A stretch of DNA of 64,000 bases from Domibacillus enclensis (GCF_900156125.1 NZ_FTLX01000003.1:1-64000), one strand, 5' to 3'. Shown: positions 43,776 to 53,710, numbered from the stretch's first letter. Made by a program: numbers and translations. The notes: a model not told the origin generated them from the sequence alone.

Positions 43776-45593
43776 ATGTGCGGAATAACAGGTTTTGTAC
43801 AGTTCCACAAGGAGATAAATAATGAACGGGAAACGGTTCGGCAAATGGCGAAGACGCTCGTAAAAAGGGGACCCGATGATTTTAATACGTGGACCTCTCG
43901 TCATGCGGCCTTTGGCCATACACGGCTCGTCGTTGTAGATCCGGCGGGCGGCGTACAGCCGATGACCAGATCCTCCTTTACGATCGTTTACAATGGAGAA
44001 CTATACAATACAGAAGAAATTCGCCGTGAGCTCATCAAGTGCGGCCATTCTTTTCAAGGCCATTCAGATACAGAAGTGCTGCTTCACGCCTATATCGAGT
44101 GGCGTGAAAGCTGCTTGTCACGCTTGAATGGCATTTTTGCTTTCGGTGTATGGGATGAAGCGCGAGAAGAGCTGTTTATGGCGCGGGACAGGCTCGGTGT
44201 GAAGCCGCTGTTTTACTCGGAAAAGGGCGGTATGTTTATTTTTGGCTCAGAAATAAAAGCGTTGCTTGCCCATCCGACTGTGCAGCCGGAGCTCGATGGA
44301 ACGGGCTTAATGGAGCTGATTGCCATTGGACCCGGCCGTACACCAGGACAGGGTGTATTTAAAGACGTAAAAGAGCTGCGGCCGGCTCATGCGTTGACAC
44401 TGAAACGGTCCGGCCTGCACATCTGGCGTTATTGGAACGTCGAGAGCGCCCCGCATACCGAGTCGCTTTCCGATACGGCCATGCATGTGCATGATTTGCT
44501 GAAGGATGCGGTTACCCGGCAGCTGACGGCTGATGTACCGGTTTGCACCTTTTTGTCCGGGGGAGTAGATTCAAGTGCCATCAGCGCCTTTGCTGCCGAT
44601 TTTTTTGATCAGCCGCTTCATACGTATTCGATTGAATATGAAGATAACAGCCGCTTTTTCAAACAAAATCTGTTTCAGCCCGGGGAAGACCGGCCGTGGA
44701 TTGAGAAAATGCAGCAGCACATCGGCTCTGTCCACCATACGAAGGTCATTGAGCAGGAAACCCTGGCTTTCTTCTTGAAAGACGCGATGCGGGCAAGGGA
44801 TTTACCAGGAATGGCCGATGTGGATTCCTCTTTATTATGGTTTTGCCAGGAAATCAAGCAAGACTTTACCGTTGGCTTGTCAGGCGAATGCGCCGATGAG
44901 ATTTTTGGCGGCTATCCGTGGTTTCACCGCGAGCAGCAAGAAGCCGGATTTCCGTGGATCACCTCCATGAATGAAAAAGCACAGCTGTTGAACGGCAGAT
45001 GGAAGCATGTTCTTCCGTTAAAGGAGTATGGTCAGGAACAAAGCAAAAAGCTTCGCGATGAAACTCCTCAGCTCGATGGAGAGGGAGAGGTGGATCAGCG
45101 CCGGAGGGAATTGTTTTATTTGAACATCGTGTCGTTTATGCCTGCCCTGCTGGAACGTAAGGACCGGATGAGCATGGGCGCAGGCCTTGAGGTGCGGGTG
45201 CCGTTCGCTGACCACCGGCTGGTTGAATATGTATGGAACATTCCGTGGGACATGAAAATGGCGGACGGCAGGGAAAAGGGGATTTTGCGACGGGCGCTTG
45301 ACGGGGTGCTCCCGGCGGATGTTCTGTACCGTAAAAAAAGCCCGTACCCGAAAACACATCATCCCGCCTACACGGCATCGGTTTCTCACATGCTTTTGGA
45401 CATCCTGAAAAAAGACTCGCCGCTGCTGGAGTTTTTTTCGAAGACAGAGCTTGAAAAGCTGGCGAAAACCGGTGGTGCGTCATTCAAGCATCCGTGGTTC
45501 GGCCAACTGATGACCGGGCCTCAGCTCGTTGCCTATTTTGTGCAAATGCACTTTTGGTTTGATGAATATGCTGTGAGATTTTATCACAAATAA
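43776..45593 (+). CDS. asnO: asparagine synthase (glutamine-hydrolysing), AsnO-like
   Basis: 605 residues from ATG 43776, so Cys-2 (MCGITGFVQF) becomes the N-terminal nucleophile of the glutaminase domain (1-200). The synthetase domain has the PP-loop FLSGGVDSSAISAF and later GLSGECADEIFGGYPWF. It converts aspartate to asparagine with glutamine. Length and details favour the sporulation-linked AsnO over AsnB, though the protein could also amidate an envelope component. Monocistronic. Confidence 0.88.
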   Translation: MCGITGFVQFHKEINNERETVRQMAKTLVKRGPDDFNTWTSRHAAFGHTRLVVVDPAGGVQPMTRSSFTIVYNGELYNTEEIRRELIKCGHSFQGHSDTEVLLHAYIEWRESCLSRLNGIFAFGVWDEAREELFMARDRLGVKPLFYSEKGGMFIFGSEIKALLAHPTVQPELDGTGLMELIAIGPGRTPGQGVFKDVKELRPAHALTLKRSGLHIWRYWNVESAPHTESLSDTAMHVHDLLKDAVTRQLTADVPVCTFLSGGVDSSAISAFAADFFDQPLHTYSIEYEDNSRFFKQNLFQPGEDRPWIEKMQQHIGSVHHTKVIEQETLAFFLKDAMRARDLPGMADVDSSLLWFCQEIKQDFTVGLSGECADEIFGGYPWFHREQQEAGFPWITSMNEKAQLLNGRWKHVLPLKEYGQEQSKKLRDETPQLDGEGEVDQRRRELFYLNIVSFMPALLERKDRMSMGAGLEVRVPFADHRLVEYVWNIPWDMKMADGREKGILRRALDGVLPADVLYRKKSPYPKTHHPAYTASVSHMLLDILKKDSPLLEFFSKTELEKLAKTGGASFKHPWFGQLMTGPQLVAYFVQMHFWFDEYAVRFYHK

Positions 45594-45652
45594 GATGTTT
45601 TTAAAAAGGAAATCGGGGAATATAATAACCAACAAGAAAGGAGTGCTGAACG

Positions 45653-45952
45653 ATGAAAACAAACAAGATGACATGTGTATACAGAAGCGGGCATGGAGAG
45701 TGGAAGCAGGGCCAATCGTTTGAAGAAGAATTGAAACTCGGCGAAGGCACTCACTTTCACATTAAGTGCGGTGAAACGTCTAAATTTTACGAAATGGTCT
45801 CTGACCGCTATTTAACGGATCGGAAGGACCGCAAAAAAACCTTCTACAAATTTGAAACACCGGATGGCTACAAAGCCGGTGACCGCTTTTTCAGCGTCGC
45901 CAGCATCGACCACCGGAATCAGGATATTACATTTGATATTCATAGCGAATAA
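45653..45952 (+). CDS. hypothetical cytosolic protein, 99 residues
   Basis: Strong AAAGGAG nine bases before ATG 45653. A compact, charged, probably beta-rich protein (MTCVYRSGHGEWKQGQSFEE, FYEMVSDRYLTDRKDRKKTF, HRNQDITFDIHSE) without signal or membrane segment. No family recognised. Confidence 0.7.
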   Translation: MKTNKMTCVYRSGHGEWKQGQSFEEELKLGEGTHFHIKCGETSKFYEMVSDRYLTDRKDRKKTFYKFETPDGYKAGDRFFSVASIDHRNQDITFDIHSE

Positions 45953-46036
45953 ATGACAGGGTGCCTTTTTGAAAGGTGCCTTTTTCAATTTTCAGATTTA
46001 TGGTAAAGTTAAGTGATCAATGTTGAGAGGAAGATG

Positions 46037-46351
46037 ATGATGCAGTTTAAAGGTGTAACGGTTGATAAAGCAGCCAATGTTTATTTTGATGGCAAGGTGA
46101 CGAGTCGCACGGTTTATTTCGAAGACGGCTCCAAAAAAACGCTGGGGATCATGATGCCCGGTGAATATGAGTTTTCAACAGAGCTAAAAGAAGAAATGGA
46201 TATTACAGCCGGGAGCCTTGAGTACAAGCTGCAGGACGGCGACTGGCAAACAATTGACGGCAGCGGTGTTTTTTACGTGCCGGCAAATGAATCATTCCAG
46301 CTGAAAGTGCAAACAGTCGTGGATTACTGCTGCTCCTACCTAGCAGAATAA
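46037..46351 (+). CDS. ppnP: pyrimidine/purine nucleoside phosphorylase
   Basis: 104 residues; ATG 46034, 46037 and 46040 are all in frame behind GAGAGGAAG. A single cupin of the PpnP/YaiE (DUF1255) family: FKGVTVDKAANVYFDGKVTS, KKTLGIMMPGEYEFST, GVFYVPANESFQLKV, DYCCSYL. PpnP splits many nucleosides to base and ribose 1-phosphate. Confidence 0.9.
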   Translation: MMQFKGVTVDKAANVYFDGKVTSRTVYFEDGSKKTLGIMMPGEYEFSTELKEEMDITAGSLEYKLQDGDWQTIDGSGVFYVPANESFQLKVQTVVDYCCSYLAE

Positions 46352-46477
46352 AACAGCTTGCCTTTTGGAATGAAAAGAAGTAAGATACGTATACAGCTGC
46401 GTTGTACGTGTTTTTTTAATTAAGTTTTAACCTTTAAGCTGTAACAGGGAGTTTAACATTAAGACGGGATTGACAGG

Positions 46478-46500
46478 CCTCTGCCCATGCGGCAAGGAGG
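46478..46500 (+). promoter_or_regulatory. hairpin that can mask the ribosome site of the 27-codon ORF
   Basis: CCT and TGCC (46478-46485) pair with GGCA and AGG (46491-46497), which covers part of the AAGGAGG that precedes ATG 46507. Translation could therefore be conditional. Confidence 0.4.
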
Positions 46501-46506
46501 ACAGAC

Positions 46507-46590
46507 ATGAACGTTTTTGCGAACACCCACTTTGAGGAGTGGTGGTTTAAAACTTTCTTATTTTTTGACAATACGGCAAAGGCGGCATGA
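46507..46590 (+). CDS. 27-residue small ORF, unknown
   Basis: AAGGAGG lies six bases before ATG 46507, and a strong terminator begins at the stop codon, so the unit looks like a complete small gene. The peptide MNVFANTHFEEWWFKTFLFF, ending DNTAKAA, is aromatic-rich, with a hydrophobic middle too short for a sure membrane helix. No family recognised. It could be a leader peptide or part of a regulatory RNA. Confidence 0.5.
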   Translation: MNVFANTHFEEWWFKTFLFFDNTAKAA

Positions 46591-46593
46591 AAA

Positions 46594-46622
46594 ATCAGCT
46601 CTGTGAGGAGCTGATTTTTTTT
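46594..46622 (+). terminator. intrinsic terminator after the 27-codon ORF
   Basis: ATCAGCTC and GAGCTGAT arms, six-base loop, then TTTTTTTT. It also lies just beyond the convergent spo0E-like stop. Confidence 0.9.
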
Positions 46623-46636
46623 ATGCCTGTTTTTGA

Positions 46637-46798
46637 TTATTGATGAAGTTGAACTTCATTCATCAGCTCGTCCAGCTTTTGGCTGTAGCGGATCGTTTCT
46701 GTGTGATTAAGCCCTTTTGTTGTACCTGCAGTTATCATGGCGTGGCGCACCGTTTTAATTTTTTTCATCAATTCTTCATTAATCATTAAAGCATTCAT
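46637..46798 (-). CDS. Spo0E-family aspartyl-phosphate phosphatase
   Basis: 53 residues from ATG 46798 (GGAGG seven bases upstream). The family signature SQKLD is present in IRYSQKLDELMNEV, in the second helix of the expected two-helix protein. Spo0E-like proteins dephosphorylate Spo0A and delay sporulation. It is transcribed away from the KinE-like kinase gene, so opposing activities lie side by side. Confidence 0.88.
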   Translation of the reverse strand: MNALMINEELMKKIKTVRHAMITAGTTKGLNHTETIRYSQKLDELMNEVQLHQ

Positions 46799-47009
46799 TT
46801 CCAAACCTCCAGCATCACGTTCGTTTCTCTTTATAAAAAGGAACAGCAACTAGTATATAAAAAAAGAATGAACTTGAAAACACTTTCGACAAAACATCTA
46901 ACAACATTACAGCGATGTCGAGATTTAACGAATGAAAAAAGTAGGTTTTTGACAGAAAATTGCGTAAAATACAATAAAAGAAGAGCGAGTAAAAAAGAGG
47001 GATTAAACG

Positions 47010-48221
47010 ATGATTTACACAGGAAGGCTCGTAACAGTTTCGGTTTGCGCCTTAATGGTGCTTGTGCATCTGCTTTTTTTTGAAGGAGAAATAAAAAATG
47101 AAGCCGTGATTAATTTGGCGGCGTTTTGTTTAGCGTATTTCCTGGGCTGGCAGTACGACCGGATAAAAATAGAAAACAAGCGCACGGAGGAAGGGGCAGA
47201 AAGCTATAAGCAGCTGGTGGAGCTTTTGCCTGACGCTGTATTTATTCATGAAGGTGAAACCATTTTATATGTTAATAAAGCGGGAGAGAAGCTGCTGGGC
47301 GCCTCCCAAAATACAGACTTAATTGGAAAATCGATTTACCAATTTATTAAATCAGATTATCAGCAATTGTCATTAAGGCATATACAGCAGGTGTATAGGA
47401 GCAAGGTGCCTGTGATGGACACCGAAAAAGAACTTATTACGTTAGACGGACGTGTGGTTCCGTGCGGGGTTTCCTCATTGTTTATGCCGTTTCAAGGAAG
47501 AGAAGCCCTGTTATCCATTGTAAAAGACTTGACAATTCAAAAAGCACAAACAGCCCAGCTTGTGGAAAAATCTGAAAAGCTGGCACTGGTTGGACAGCTT
47601 GCAGCGGGGATCGCGCACGAAATAAGAAATCCGCTCACATCAATTAGAGGGTTTCTTCAATTGTCACACAGGCAAGGAGAACACCGGGACGACTATTTTG
47701 AAATTATGATCACGGAGCTTGATCGAATCAATTTGATTGTCAGTGAGCTGCTCGGTGTGTCAAAGCCAGTAGATGTCGTGTATAAAAAACAGGCAGTGAC
47801 AACGATGCTTGAAGATGTTGTCGCTTTAATTCAATCACAGGCGCTAATGGATAATGTTCAAATCCATGTCAATATGGAACCGGATATGCCGCTTCTTTAC
47901 TGCGAGGAAAATCAGCTGAAGCAGGTCTTTTTGAATGTGCTGAAAAATGGGATAGAGGCGATGCCAGATGGCGGCACGATTCAAGTGGAAATGAAACGGA
48001 TCAAAGGATTTATCCAAATTCAAGTAAAAGATGAAGGATCCGGCATATCCGCTGAGCATATGCCAAAGCTTGGTGAACCCTTTTATACAACGAAGGAAAA
48101 GGGGACGGGTCTCGGTCTCATGACATGCATGAAAATTATTGACAGCCATTGCGGAGAATTGAACATTTCCAGTGAAAAAGAAAAGGGAACAACGGTCGAA
48201 ATAAAGCTGCCCGTTGCATAA
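47010..48221 (+). CDS. PAS-containing sporulation-type histidine kinase (KinE/KinC-like)
   Basis: 403 residues: two N-terminal membrane helices (about 7-25 and 32-48), a PAS domain (YKQLVELLPDAVFIHEGETI, about 68-185), HisKA with phospho-acceptor in GQLAAGIAHEIRNPLTSIRG, and HATPase with N box EENQLKQVFLNVLKNGIEAM, DEGSGI and TTKEKGTGLGL. No response regulator lies nearby, as is usual for orphan kinases feeding the Spo0 phosphorelay. GAGGG lies eight bases upstream. Confidence 0.87.
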   Translation: MIYTGRLVTVSVCALMVLVHLLFFEGEIKNEAVINLAAFCLAYFLGWQYDRIKIENKRTEEGAESYKQLVELLPDAVFIHEGETILYVNKAGEKLLGASQNTDLIGKSIYQFIKSDYQQLSLRHIQQVYRSKVPVMDTEKELITLDGRVVPCGVSSLFMPFQGREALLSIVKDLTIQKAQTAQLVEKSEKLALVGQLAAGIAHEIRNPLTSIRGFLQLSHRQGEHRDDYFEIMITELDRINLIVSELLGVSKPVDVVYKKQAVTTMLEDVVALIQSQALMDNVQIHVNMEPDMPLLYCEENQLKQVFLNVLKNGIEAMPDGGTIQVEMKRIKGFIQIQVKDEGSGISAEHMPKLGEPFYTTKEKGTGLGLMTCMKIIDSHCGELNISSEKEKGTTVEIKLPVA

Positions 48222-48223
48222 TC

Positions 48224-48256
48224 AAAAGCCGGCTCCCTCAAGAGAGCCGGCTTTTT
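48224..48256 (+). terminator. terminator between convergent kinase and GIY-YIG genes
   Basis: Perfect 11-bp arms (AAAGCCGGCTC and complement) with T-tract. Confidence 0.93.
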
Positions 48257-48260
48257 AATC

Positions 48261-48638
48261 TTACGAACGAAAGAATGCTTTGTCTGTGTTGTATTTCGCT
48301 TCGAATGTATTAATGATATATGTTTCGTATATGTCGCGTTCCATCGGGCTGTCGACAACGAGCACGACAATTTTGTGCACATCATCCCGGTGGTTTTTAA
48401 TATCTGAAACAGTATCCTCAAAGTGTTTGCGAATCCGCATGCGCAATTTACGGGCTTTTCCAACAAACATTAAACGATCCTGTGCATCATAAAACAAAAA
48501 GACACCCGCTTTATCACGCGGAATTTTATGATAATCTGTAAATCCGTATTCCCGGGCAATGGCCGCTTCGCTTGTATCTTCTGGAATTCGTTTTCTCGTT
48601 AAAATGTAGTCAGCCTGAGGCAGTTCAATTGTAATCAA
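48261..48638 (-). CDS. GIY-YIG nuclease domain protein
   Basis: 125 residues, TTG start with AGGAAGTGA six bases upstream. The GIY-YIG core appears as AGVFLFYDAQDRLMFVGKA with the conserved Arg in KLRMRIRKHF and catalytic Glu in RDIYETYIINTF. The GIY and YIG triplets are changed to GVF and FVG, which is common in this class. Stand-alone proteins of this type have no known role. Confidence 0.85.
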   Translation of the reverse strand: MITIELPQADYILTRKRIPEDTSEAAIAREYGFTDYHKIPRDKAGVFLFYDAQDRLMFVGKARKLRMRIRKHFEDTVSDIKNHRDDVHKIVVLVVDSPMERDIYETYIINTFEAKYNTDKAFFRS

Positions 48639-48705
48639 TGTGAATCACTTCCTATTCTTTTGCATAATGGTACAATGCTATCATAACAGAGAAGAGGTGT
48701 TTTGT

Positions 48706-49188
48706 GTGTCTATTTTCATTTGGACCGTTATTATCTTGCTTTTTATCGTCAGTTTTGCCGGCTTTATCTTTCCGATTGTTCCATCTGTGTTCGTCCTGTG
48801 GGCGGGCTTTGCCCTGTACTATTTTGGCATCAGCCGGGAAGAATTATCCGTCGTGTTTTGGATTGGCATGCTGCTTCTGACCATTTTGATGTTTTTAGCT
48901 GATTTTCTGGCTAATAGCTACTTCGTCAAAAAATACGGTGGCTCTAAATGGGGAGAGTGGACGGCTGTCATCGCGATTATTGCCGGGTCCTTTATTATTC
49001 CGCCATTTGGCATTATCGTTGTTCCATTTTTAGCGGTCCTCGTTGTCGAGCTTTTGATCCTGAAAAACATCAAGCAGGCCTTTCTCGTGGCGTATGCGAC
49101 ACTAGTGGCTTTCTTGAGTGGAACCTTCGCCAAAATCATCATTCAGTTGATCATGATTGGCTGGTTTTTTATCGAAGCGCTCGTTTAA
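48706..49188 (+). CDS. DUF456 family membrane protein
   Basis: 160 residues from GTG 48706 (AGAGGTG six bases upstream). Five hydrophobic segments with glycine/proline-rich loops (FAGFIFPIVPSVFVLWAGF, GGSKWGEWTAVIAIIAGSF, PPFGIIVVPFLAVLVVEL) typical of DUF456 (YqgC-like). Function unknown. Confidence 0.85.
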   Translation: MSIFIWTVIILLFIVSFAGFIFPIVPSVFVLWAGFALYYFGISREELSVVFWIGMLLLTILMFLADFLANSYFVKKYGGSKWGEWTAVIAIIAGSFIIPPFGIIVVPFLAVLVVELLILKNIKQAFLVAYATLVAFLSGTFAKIIIQLIMIGWFFIEALV

Positions 49189-49192
49189 AAAG

Positions 49193-49228
49193 AAAAAGCG
49201 GATTCCAGTGGAATCACGCTTTTTTTTG
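49193..49228 (+). terminator. bidirectional terminator after DUF456 gene
   Basis: AAAAGCG and CGCTTTT with an ATTCC/GGAAT inner stem, then eight T; it overlaps the 3' end of the convergent ydjO gene. Confidence 0.88.
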
Positions 49229-49444
49229 TTCGGCGTCTGCCGGTTTACGAAACGTATTGTTTTGCAGCGAGTTCGTGTGCCGGGTTCCGTTCTCCATTTC
49301 GCTTCCGCAAAAAGGACACGACGGTGAATCATCTTCTGAAAAGTTTTTTCTCATCCAGCCTTTGCAGCCATCCGCCGTGCATTCCCACGTCTCGATGTCA
49401 ACGTTAGGCAATGGCTCCGTACGGTTTTTGCTGTAATAAGACAT
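49214..49444 (-). CDS. ydjO: cold-inducible zinc-ribbon protein YdjO
   Basis: 76 residues from ATG 49444 (GGGGGTGA upstream). MSYYSKNRTEPLPNVDIETW, then ECTADGCKGWMRKNF and SCPFCGS: two Cys pairs of a zinc ribbon in the pattern of B. subtilis YdjO, a small cold-induced protein of unknown function. Confidence 0.85.
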   Translation of the reverse strand: MSYYSKNRTEPLPNVDIETWECTADGCKGWMRKNFSEDDSPSCPFCGSEMENGTRHTNSLQNNTFRKPADAEQKKA

Positions 49445-49522
49445 TAACGTCACCCCCGGGGTTATTGGTCAATCTTGTCTATTATCTCACACTTTAGGGG
49501 TTTCTGATACATTTTCTTCGTA

Positions 49523-51208
49523 TTATTTCAACTTAAACTGGCTAACCGCCTGCTGAAGGTCATCCGCTAAATGGGCAAGTGATTGAGCCGAAGCAGCAAT
49601 TTCCTCTGTCGTAGCCAGCTGTTCCTCAGAAGCGGCAGAGCTTTCCTGGCTGGCCATGACACTTCGTTCAACGGCACGATTCGTGCGGTCGATCGCCAGT
49701 ACAATGCTGTCGCTGCTCGAGGCAATCTCGTGTGTAGAAGCGGTGGTTTCCTGAACACGGTTTTTTACTTCATTGATTTTGGCATGAATATCACCAAAAA
49801 TGGCTGTCACGGTCTCAGCTTTTTCGATACCCTGTTCTACTGCTGCCACATTTTGCTTCATATTAGAAGCTGTTTGCTGCACATCTTGCTGAATGTGGCG
49901 GACCATTTGCTGAATTTGCGAAGCAGAGTCCTTGGACTGTTCCGCTAATTTGCGGACTTCATCCGCTACAACCGCAAATCCTCTGCCATGCTCTCCGGCA
50001 CGTGCCGCTTCAATCGCCGCATTTAAGGCAAGCAGGTTTGTTTGGTCAGCAATCGCCGTAATCATGTTAATAATGGTTCCGATTTCGCTGGATTTCTCGT
50101 CTAGCGCCTGGATAGAGTGATGGGTTTCACTAACCGACTTGGAAATAAAGCTCATTTGCTCTGATACTTCCTGAACCGCAAGCTGGCCTTCGCCTGTTTT
50201 GTCAGAAGCGTGTTCCGCCTGTTTATTCATCTGGTCGCTATTATGATTCATTGTTTGAAGAAGGCTCGCCATTTCTTGAATAGCGGCAGATATTTCATTC
50301 ATGTTTTGCTGCTGGATTTCCGTACTGCCTGCAGATTCTTGTGAAAGATTTGCGACAGTTTCTGCTGCAGCTGTTCCTTGTTCGGCACTCGCTGCGAGCT
50401 CCTCTGCATTGGACGAAACGTGCAGCGTGACAGTGGACGTTTTTTCAATTAAAGCATGGATGTGATCCTTCATGTCATTCGTTCCGGCAGCGAGAGCAGC
50501 AATCTCATCCTTTGATTGAATGGGCAGAGGGACTCCGGTTAAATCACCTGCGGCCAGCTCATTTACCCGGCTGTTAATTTGCCGGGTGCGGCGGACAAGA
50601 CTCCGGCTGAATAGGGCGGCAACGATGAGAACAAATACAATCGTCCCGATGGTTCCAATCCAAACGAGTTTATTGATAAAGCTATACGTTTCATCGGCGT
50701 CGCCTTTTAACGTGGCAGCCATTTCTTCATTTGACATCGTCACGGCGCGCAGCTGGTCTGTAGCGGCAGAAAACAATTCTCCGCCGGCGCGCAGCCCGTC
50801 CATTGCCGCTTCATACTCTCCATTTTGAATAAGCACGGTATTTAAGCGCACCCGTTCATCGAAAGCTGCCCAATTGGAAACGAATCGTTCAAATGCTTCC
50901 TGTTCTTCAGGCGCCATATTCAGTGAAAGCATTTCGTCGTTTTTATCGCTGATCAAGTCAAGTGTTTCCAATGCACGGTCGGTTTGCGTCGGGTCTTCGT
51001 TTAATACGGCCGTCAGCATGCTGACCCGTGTGTTTTCCGTCATCGTAGACAGCTGAATTAAATTGGTTGAAATCGCAAGCCCTTTGTCATGCATGTTTTC
51101 CAAATCCTTGTTCATTTCAGTTAAACCGTACAGACTGAAGCCGATCATTAAAAAACAGGGTAAAAGCACGGCGGCAAAGATTGCTGTTAATTTTCCACGG
51201 AGTTTCAT
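49523..51208 (-). CDS. methyl-accepting chemotaxis protein (4-helix-bundle sensor)
   Basis: 561 residues from ATG 51208, seven bases after GAGG. First membrane helix at about 7-28, a four-helix-bundle-type outer domain to about residue 180, second helix about 183-203, HAMP ([23 protein letters not shown]), signalling tip [20 protein letters not shown]. Ligand unknown. Monocistronic and unrelated in sensor sequence to the receptor at 9938. Confidence 0.93.
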   Translation of the reverse strand: MKLRGKLTAIFAAVLLPCFLMIGFSLYGLTEMNKDLENMHDKGLAISTNLIQLSTMTENTRVSMLTAVLNEDPTQTDRALETLDLISDKNDEMLSLNMAPEEQEAFERFVSNWAAFDERVRLNTVLIQNGEYEAAMDGLRAGGELFSAATDQLRAVTMSNEEMAATLKGDADETYSFINKLVWIGTIGTIVFVLIVAALFSRSLVRRTRQINSRVNELAAGDLTGVPLPIQSKDEIAALAAGTNDMKDHIHALIEKTSTVTLHVSSNAEELAASAEQGTAAAETVANLSQESAGSTEIQQQNMNEISAAIQEMASLLQTMNHNSDQMNKQAEHASDKTGEGQLAVQEVSEQMSFISKSVSETHHSIQALDEKSSEIGTIINMITAIADQTNLLALNAAIEAARAGEHGRGFAVVADEVRKLAEQSKDSASQIQQMVRHIQQDVQQTASNMKQNVAAVEQGIEKAETVTAIFGDIHAKINEVKNRVQETTASTHEIASSSDSIVLAIDRTNRAVERSVMASQESSAASEEQLATTEEIAASAQSLAHLADDLQQAVSQFKLK

Positions 51209-51345
51209 TTCCATTCCTCATTTCTGCTTCTTCTCTTATAATTATATTATACTGGATAAATAGAACTATTGTATGCTCAAATGTTAACAAAGTATAAACA
51301 GTACAATTTTGTTATACTAGAGAAAAGTGAAAAAAAGGAGAAATC

Positions 51346-51441
51346 ATGAGCGACGTTATTTTTCAAGTGATCGTCTGGGCTGTTGTTTTTATTGCGCTCG
51401 TTAAGCTGTATCCAATTGTTATGAAAATGTGGAAAAAATAA
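51346..51441 (+). CDS. 31-residue single-helix membrane peptide
   Basis: AAAAGGAGAAATC precedes ATG 51346, TATACT (about 51314) supplies a -10, and a strong terminator follows six bases after the stop. The peptide begins MSDVIFQVIVWAVVFIALVK and ends KMWKK: one membrane helix with a basic tail. No family recognised, but the compact promoter-gene-terminator unit supports expression. Confidence 0.6.
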   Translation: MSDVIFQVIVWAVVFIALVKLYPIVMKMWKK

Positions 51442-51446
51442 GAGAA

Positions 51447-51499
51447 GGCTTTCAGAAAGGAGTTGAAATTTTCTGAAAGCCATGCTACTCTTTTTTTAC
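51447..51499 (+). terminator. intrinsic terminator after the 31-codon gene
   Basis: Perfect 12-bp arms GGCTTTCAGAAA / TTTCTGAAAGCC and a T-tract at 51491-51497. Confidence 0.82.
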
Positions 51500-51518
51500 A
51501 GCTTTTTATGAAACGCTG

Positions 51519-51533
51519 TTGCGTAATACGAAA
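51519..51533 (+). promoter_or_regulatory. possible IclR-type operator before glcB
   Basis: Near-palindrome TTGCGTAATACGAAA (one mismatch) 18 bases before the malate synthase start. IclR regulators bind 13-15-bp palindromes, and an IclR gene follows glcB. Confidence 0.4.
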
Positions 51534-51550
51534 CAAGGGGGAAGGGTTAA

Positions 51551-53710
51551 ATGGGTAATTATGTTGAATCGGGTTCGTTACAGGTGGATCAGCAGCTGTT
51601 CGATTTTATGAACAGCGAGGTGATTCCGGCGGCAGGGGTGACGCAGGAATCATTTTGGGAAGGGTTTGGGCGACTTGTCGCTGAAATGACGCCTGTGAAC
51701 CGCAAGCTCTTACAACGTCGTGATGAACTGCAGGAAAAAATACATCAGTGGCACCGATCGAACGATTTCGATTTTGAAGCGTACAAATCTTTTTTACAGG
51801 AAATTGGCTACTTAGAGCCGGAAGTGGAACAAGTCCATATTACGACGAAAAACGTAGATGAGGAAATTGCTCTTCAAGCAGGTCCGCAGCTCGTCGTGCC
51901 GGTGAACAATGCCCGGTATGCGATCAATGCCGCAAATGCACGGTGGGGCAGCCTGTATGATGCGCTCTACGGAACAGATGCCATTTCCGAATCGGATGGC
52001 GGTGAGAAGACCGGAGGCTACAACCCGGTGCGTGGTGAAAAAGTCATTCAGTTTGCGCGTCGTTTCCTTGATCAAGCAGCACCGCTTGCTGAAGGAACGC
52101 ACCTGGAATCCATAGGGTACCAGGTGGACAACGGCCAGCTGGTCGTGTCAATGAAGAATGGAAGCAAAACAGGCCTCCGCCATCCGGAGCAATTAAAAGG
52201 AATGGCGGAAACGGGCATTTTGCTCCAAAACAACGGTCTCCATTTTGAAATACAAATTGATCCGAACCATCCAATTGGCCAGTCGGACCCAGCTGGAGTA
52301 AAAGACATTCTAATGGAAGCAGCTGTCACAACCATCATGGACTGTGAGGATTCCGTTACCGCTGTGGATGCAGAGGATAAAGTGCTCGTTTACCGAAACT
52401 GGCTTGGCTTGATGAAGGGTGATTTAACTGCTTCATTTGAAAAGAACGGAAAATCAGTCAGCAGAACGCTGAATGAGGATCGCTCTTACATGTCTACAAC
52501 GGGTGAGCCGTTCACCCTGCACGGCCGGTCCATGATGTTTGTGCGGAATGTCGGTCATTTAATGACAAACAGGGTCATTTTAGATGGAAATGGGGATGAA
52601 ATTTTTGAAGGGATTTTAGACGGTGTCATCACGAGTGCCATTGCCAAGCCGTCCGCGCTCGGACATCTTGCGCTGCGAAATTCAAGAGCCGGATCCATCT
52701 ATATCGTAAAGCCGAAAATGCATGGCTCAGAGGAAGTGGCGTATGCGAATGAGCTGTTTAACCGCATTGAGGATTTACTCCAGATGCCGCGTTTTACATT
52801 GAAAATTGGGGTGATGGATGAAGAACGCCGGACCTCGCTGAATTTAAAAAATTGCATTGCCGCTGTGAGAAATCGAATTGTGTTTATTAACACGGGCTTT
52901 CTCGACCGGACCGGAGATGAAATGCATACGTCTATGGAAGCCGGTCCGATGATGAGAAAAGGCGCGATGAAAACGTCGGCGTGGCTTGCTGCCTATGAAA
53001 AATCGAATGTGGCAAACGGGCTTGCTGCAGGCTTTCAGGAGCGCGCGCAAATTGGCAAAGGAATGTGGGCGATGCCGGATTTAATGGCGGATATGCTGGA
53101 GCAAAAAATCGCTCATTTAAAAGCCGGTGCAACGACCGCATGGGTGCCTTCTCCAACAGCAGCCGTTCTTCATGCGCTTCATTACCATAAGATGAATGTG
53201 TTTGAGGTGCAAAGGGAACTGGAGCAAAGTGCAGCAGGCTTCCGGGATGAGATTTTACAGATTCCGGTGGTCACAAATCCGGATTGGACAGCGAATGACA
53301 TTCAGCAGGAGCTGGATAACAATGCGCAAGGCATCCTCGGATATGTGGTCAGATGGGTCGAGCAGGGCATCGGCTGCTCGAAGGTGCCGGATATAAATAA
53401 CGTTGGTTTAATGGAAGACCGGGCAACGCTGCGCATTTCAAGCCAGCACGTCGCGAACTGGCTGCACCACGGGATTTGTACAAAGGAACAGGTGCTTCAA
53501 ACAATGAAGCGGATGGCGGCAGTTGTCGACAAACAAAATGCGGGTGACCCGGGCTACAGACCGATGGCCTCGAATTTTGATGAATCCGTTGCATTCAGCG
53601 CTGCATGTGACCTGGTGTTTAAAGGATATGAGCAGCCGAATGGCTATACCGAACCGATTTTGCACAAAAAGCGGCTGGAAGCAAAAGAAAAGTACAGGAT
53701 TACAACTTAA
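51551..53710 (+). CDS. glcB: malate synthase G
   Basis: 719 residues, the length of the G isoform (about 720), not of the shorter A form. Diagnostic segments include [62 protein letters not shown] and [12 protein letters not shown]. It condenses glyoxylate with acetyl-CoA to malate. No isocitrate lyase or glycolate oxidase gene lies in the window, so glyoxylate may come from purine or glycolate breakdown. GGGGGAAGG lies upstream. Confidence 0.95.
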   Translation: MGNYVESGSLQVDQQLFDFMNSEVIPAAGVTQESFWEGFGRLVAEMTPVNRKLLQRRDELQEKIHQWHRSNDFDFEAYKSFLQEIGYLEPEVEQVHITTKNVDEEIALQAGPQLVVPVNNARYAINAANARWGSLYDALYGTDAISESDGGEKTGGYNPVRGEKVIQFARRFLDQAAPLAEGTHLESIGYQVDNGQLVVSMKNGSKTGLRHPEQLKGMAETGILLQNNGLHFEIQIDPNHPIGQSDPAGVKDILMEAAVTTIMDCEDSVTAVDAEDKVLVYRNWLGLMKGDLTASFEKNGKSVSRTLNEDRSYMSTTGEPFTLHGRSMMFVRNVGHLMTNRVILDGNGDEIFEGILDGVITSAIAKPSALGHLALRNSRAGSIYIVKPKMHGSEEVAYANELFNRIEDLLQMPRFTLKIGVMDEERRTSLNLKNCIAAVRNRIVFINTGFLDRTGDEMHTSMEAGPMMRKGAMKTSAWLAAYEKSNVANGLAAGFQERAQIGKGMWAMPDLMADMLEQKIAHLKAGATTAWVPSPTAAVLHALHYHKMNVFEVQRELEQSAAGFRDEILQIPVVTNPDWTANDIQQELDNNAQGILGYVVRWVEQGIGCSKVPDINNVGLMEDRATLRISSQHVANWLHHGICTKEQVLQTMKRMAAVVDKQNAGDPGYRPMASNFDESVAFSAACDLVFKGYEQPNGYTEPILHKKRLEAKEKYRITT

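Noticed and set aside
45958..46000. GGTGCCTTTTT repeat as a terminator after the 99-residue gene
   Set aside because: The two copies are direct, not inverted; only a five-bp stem (CCTTT/AAAGG) can form.
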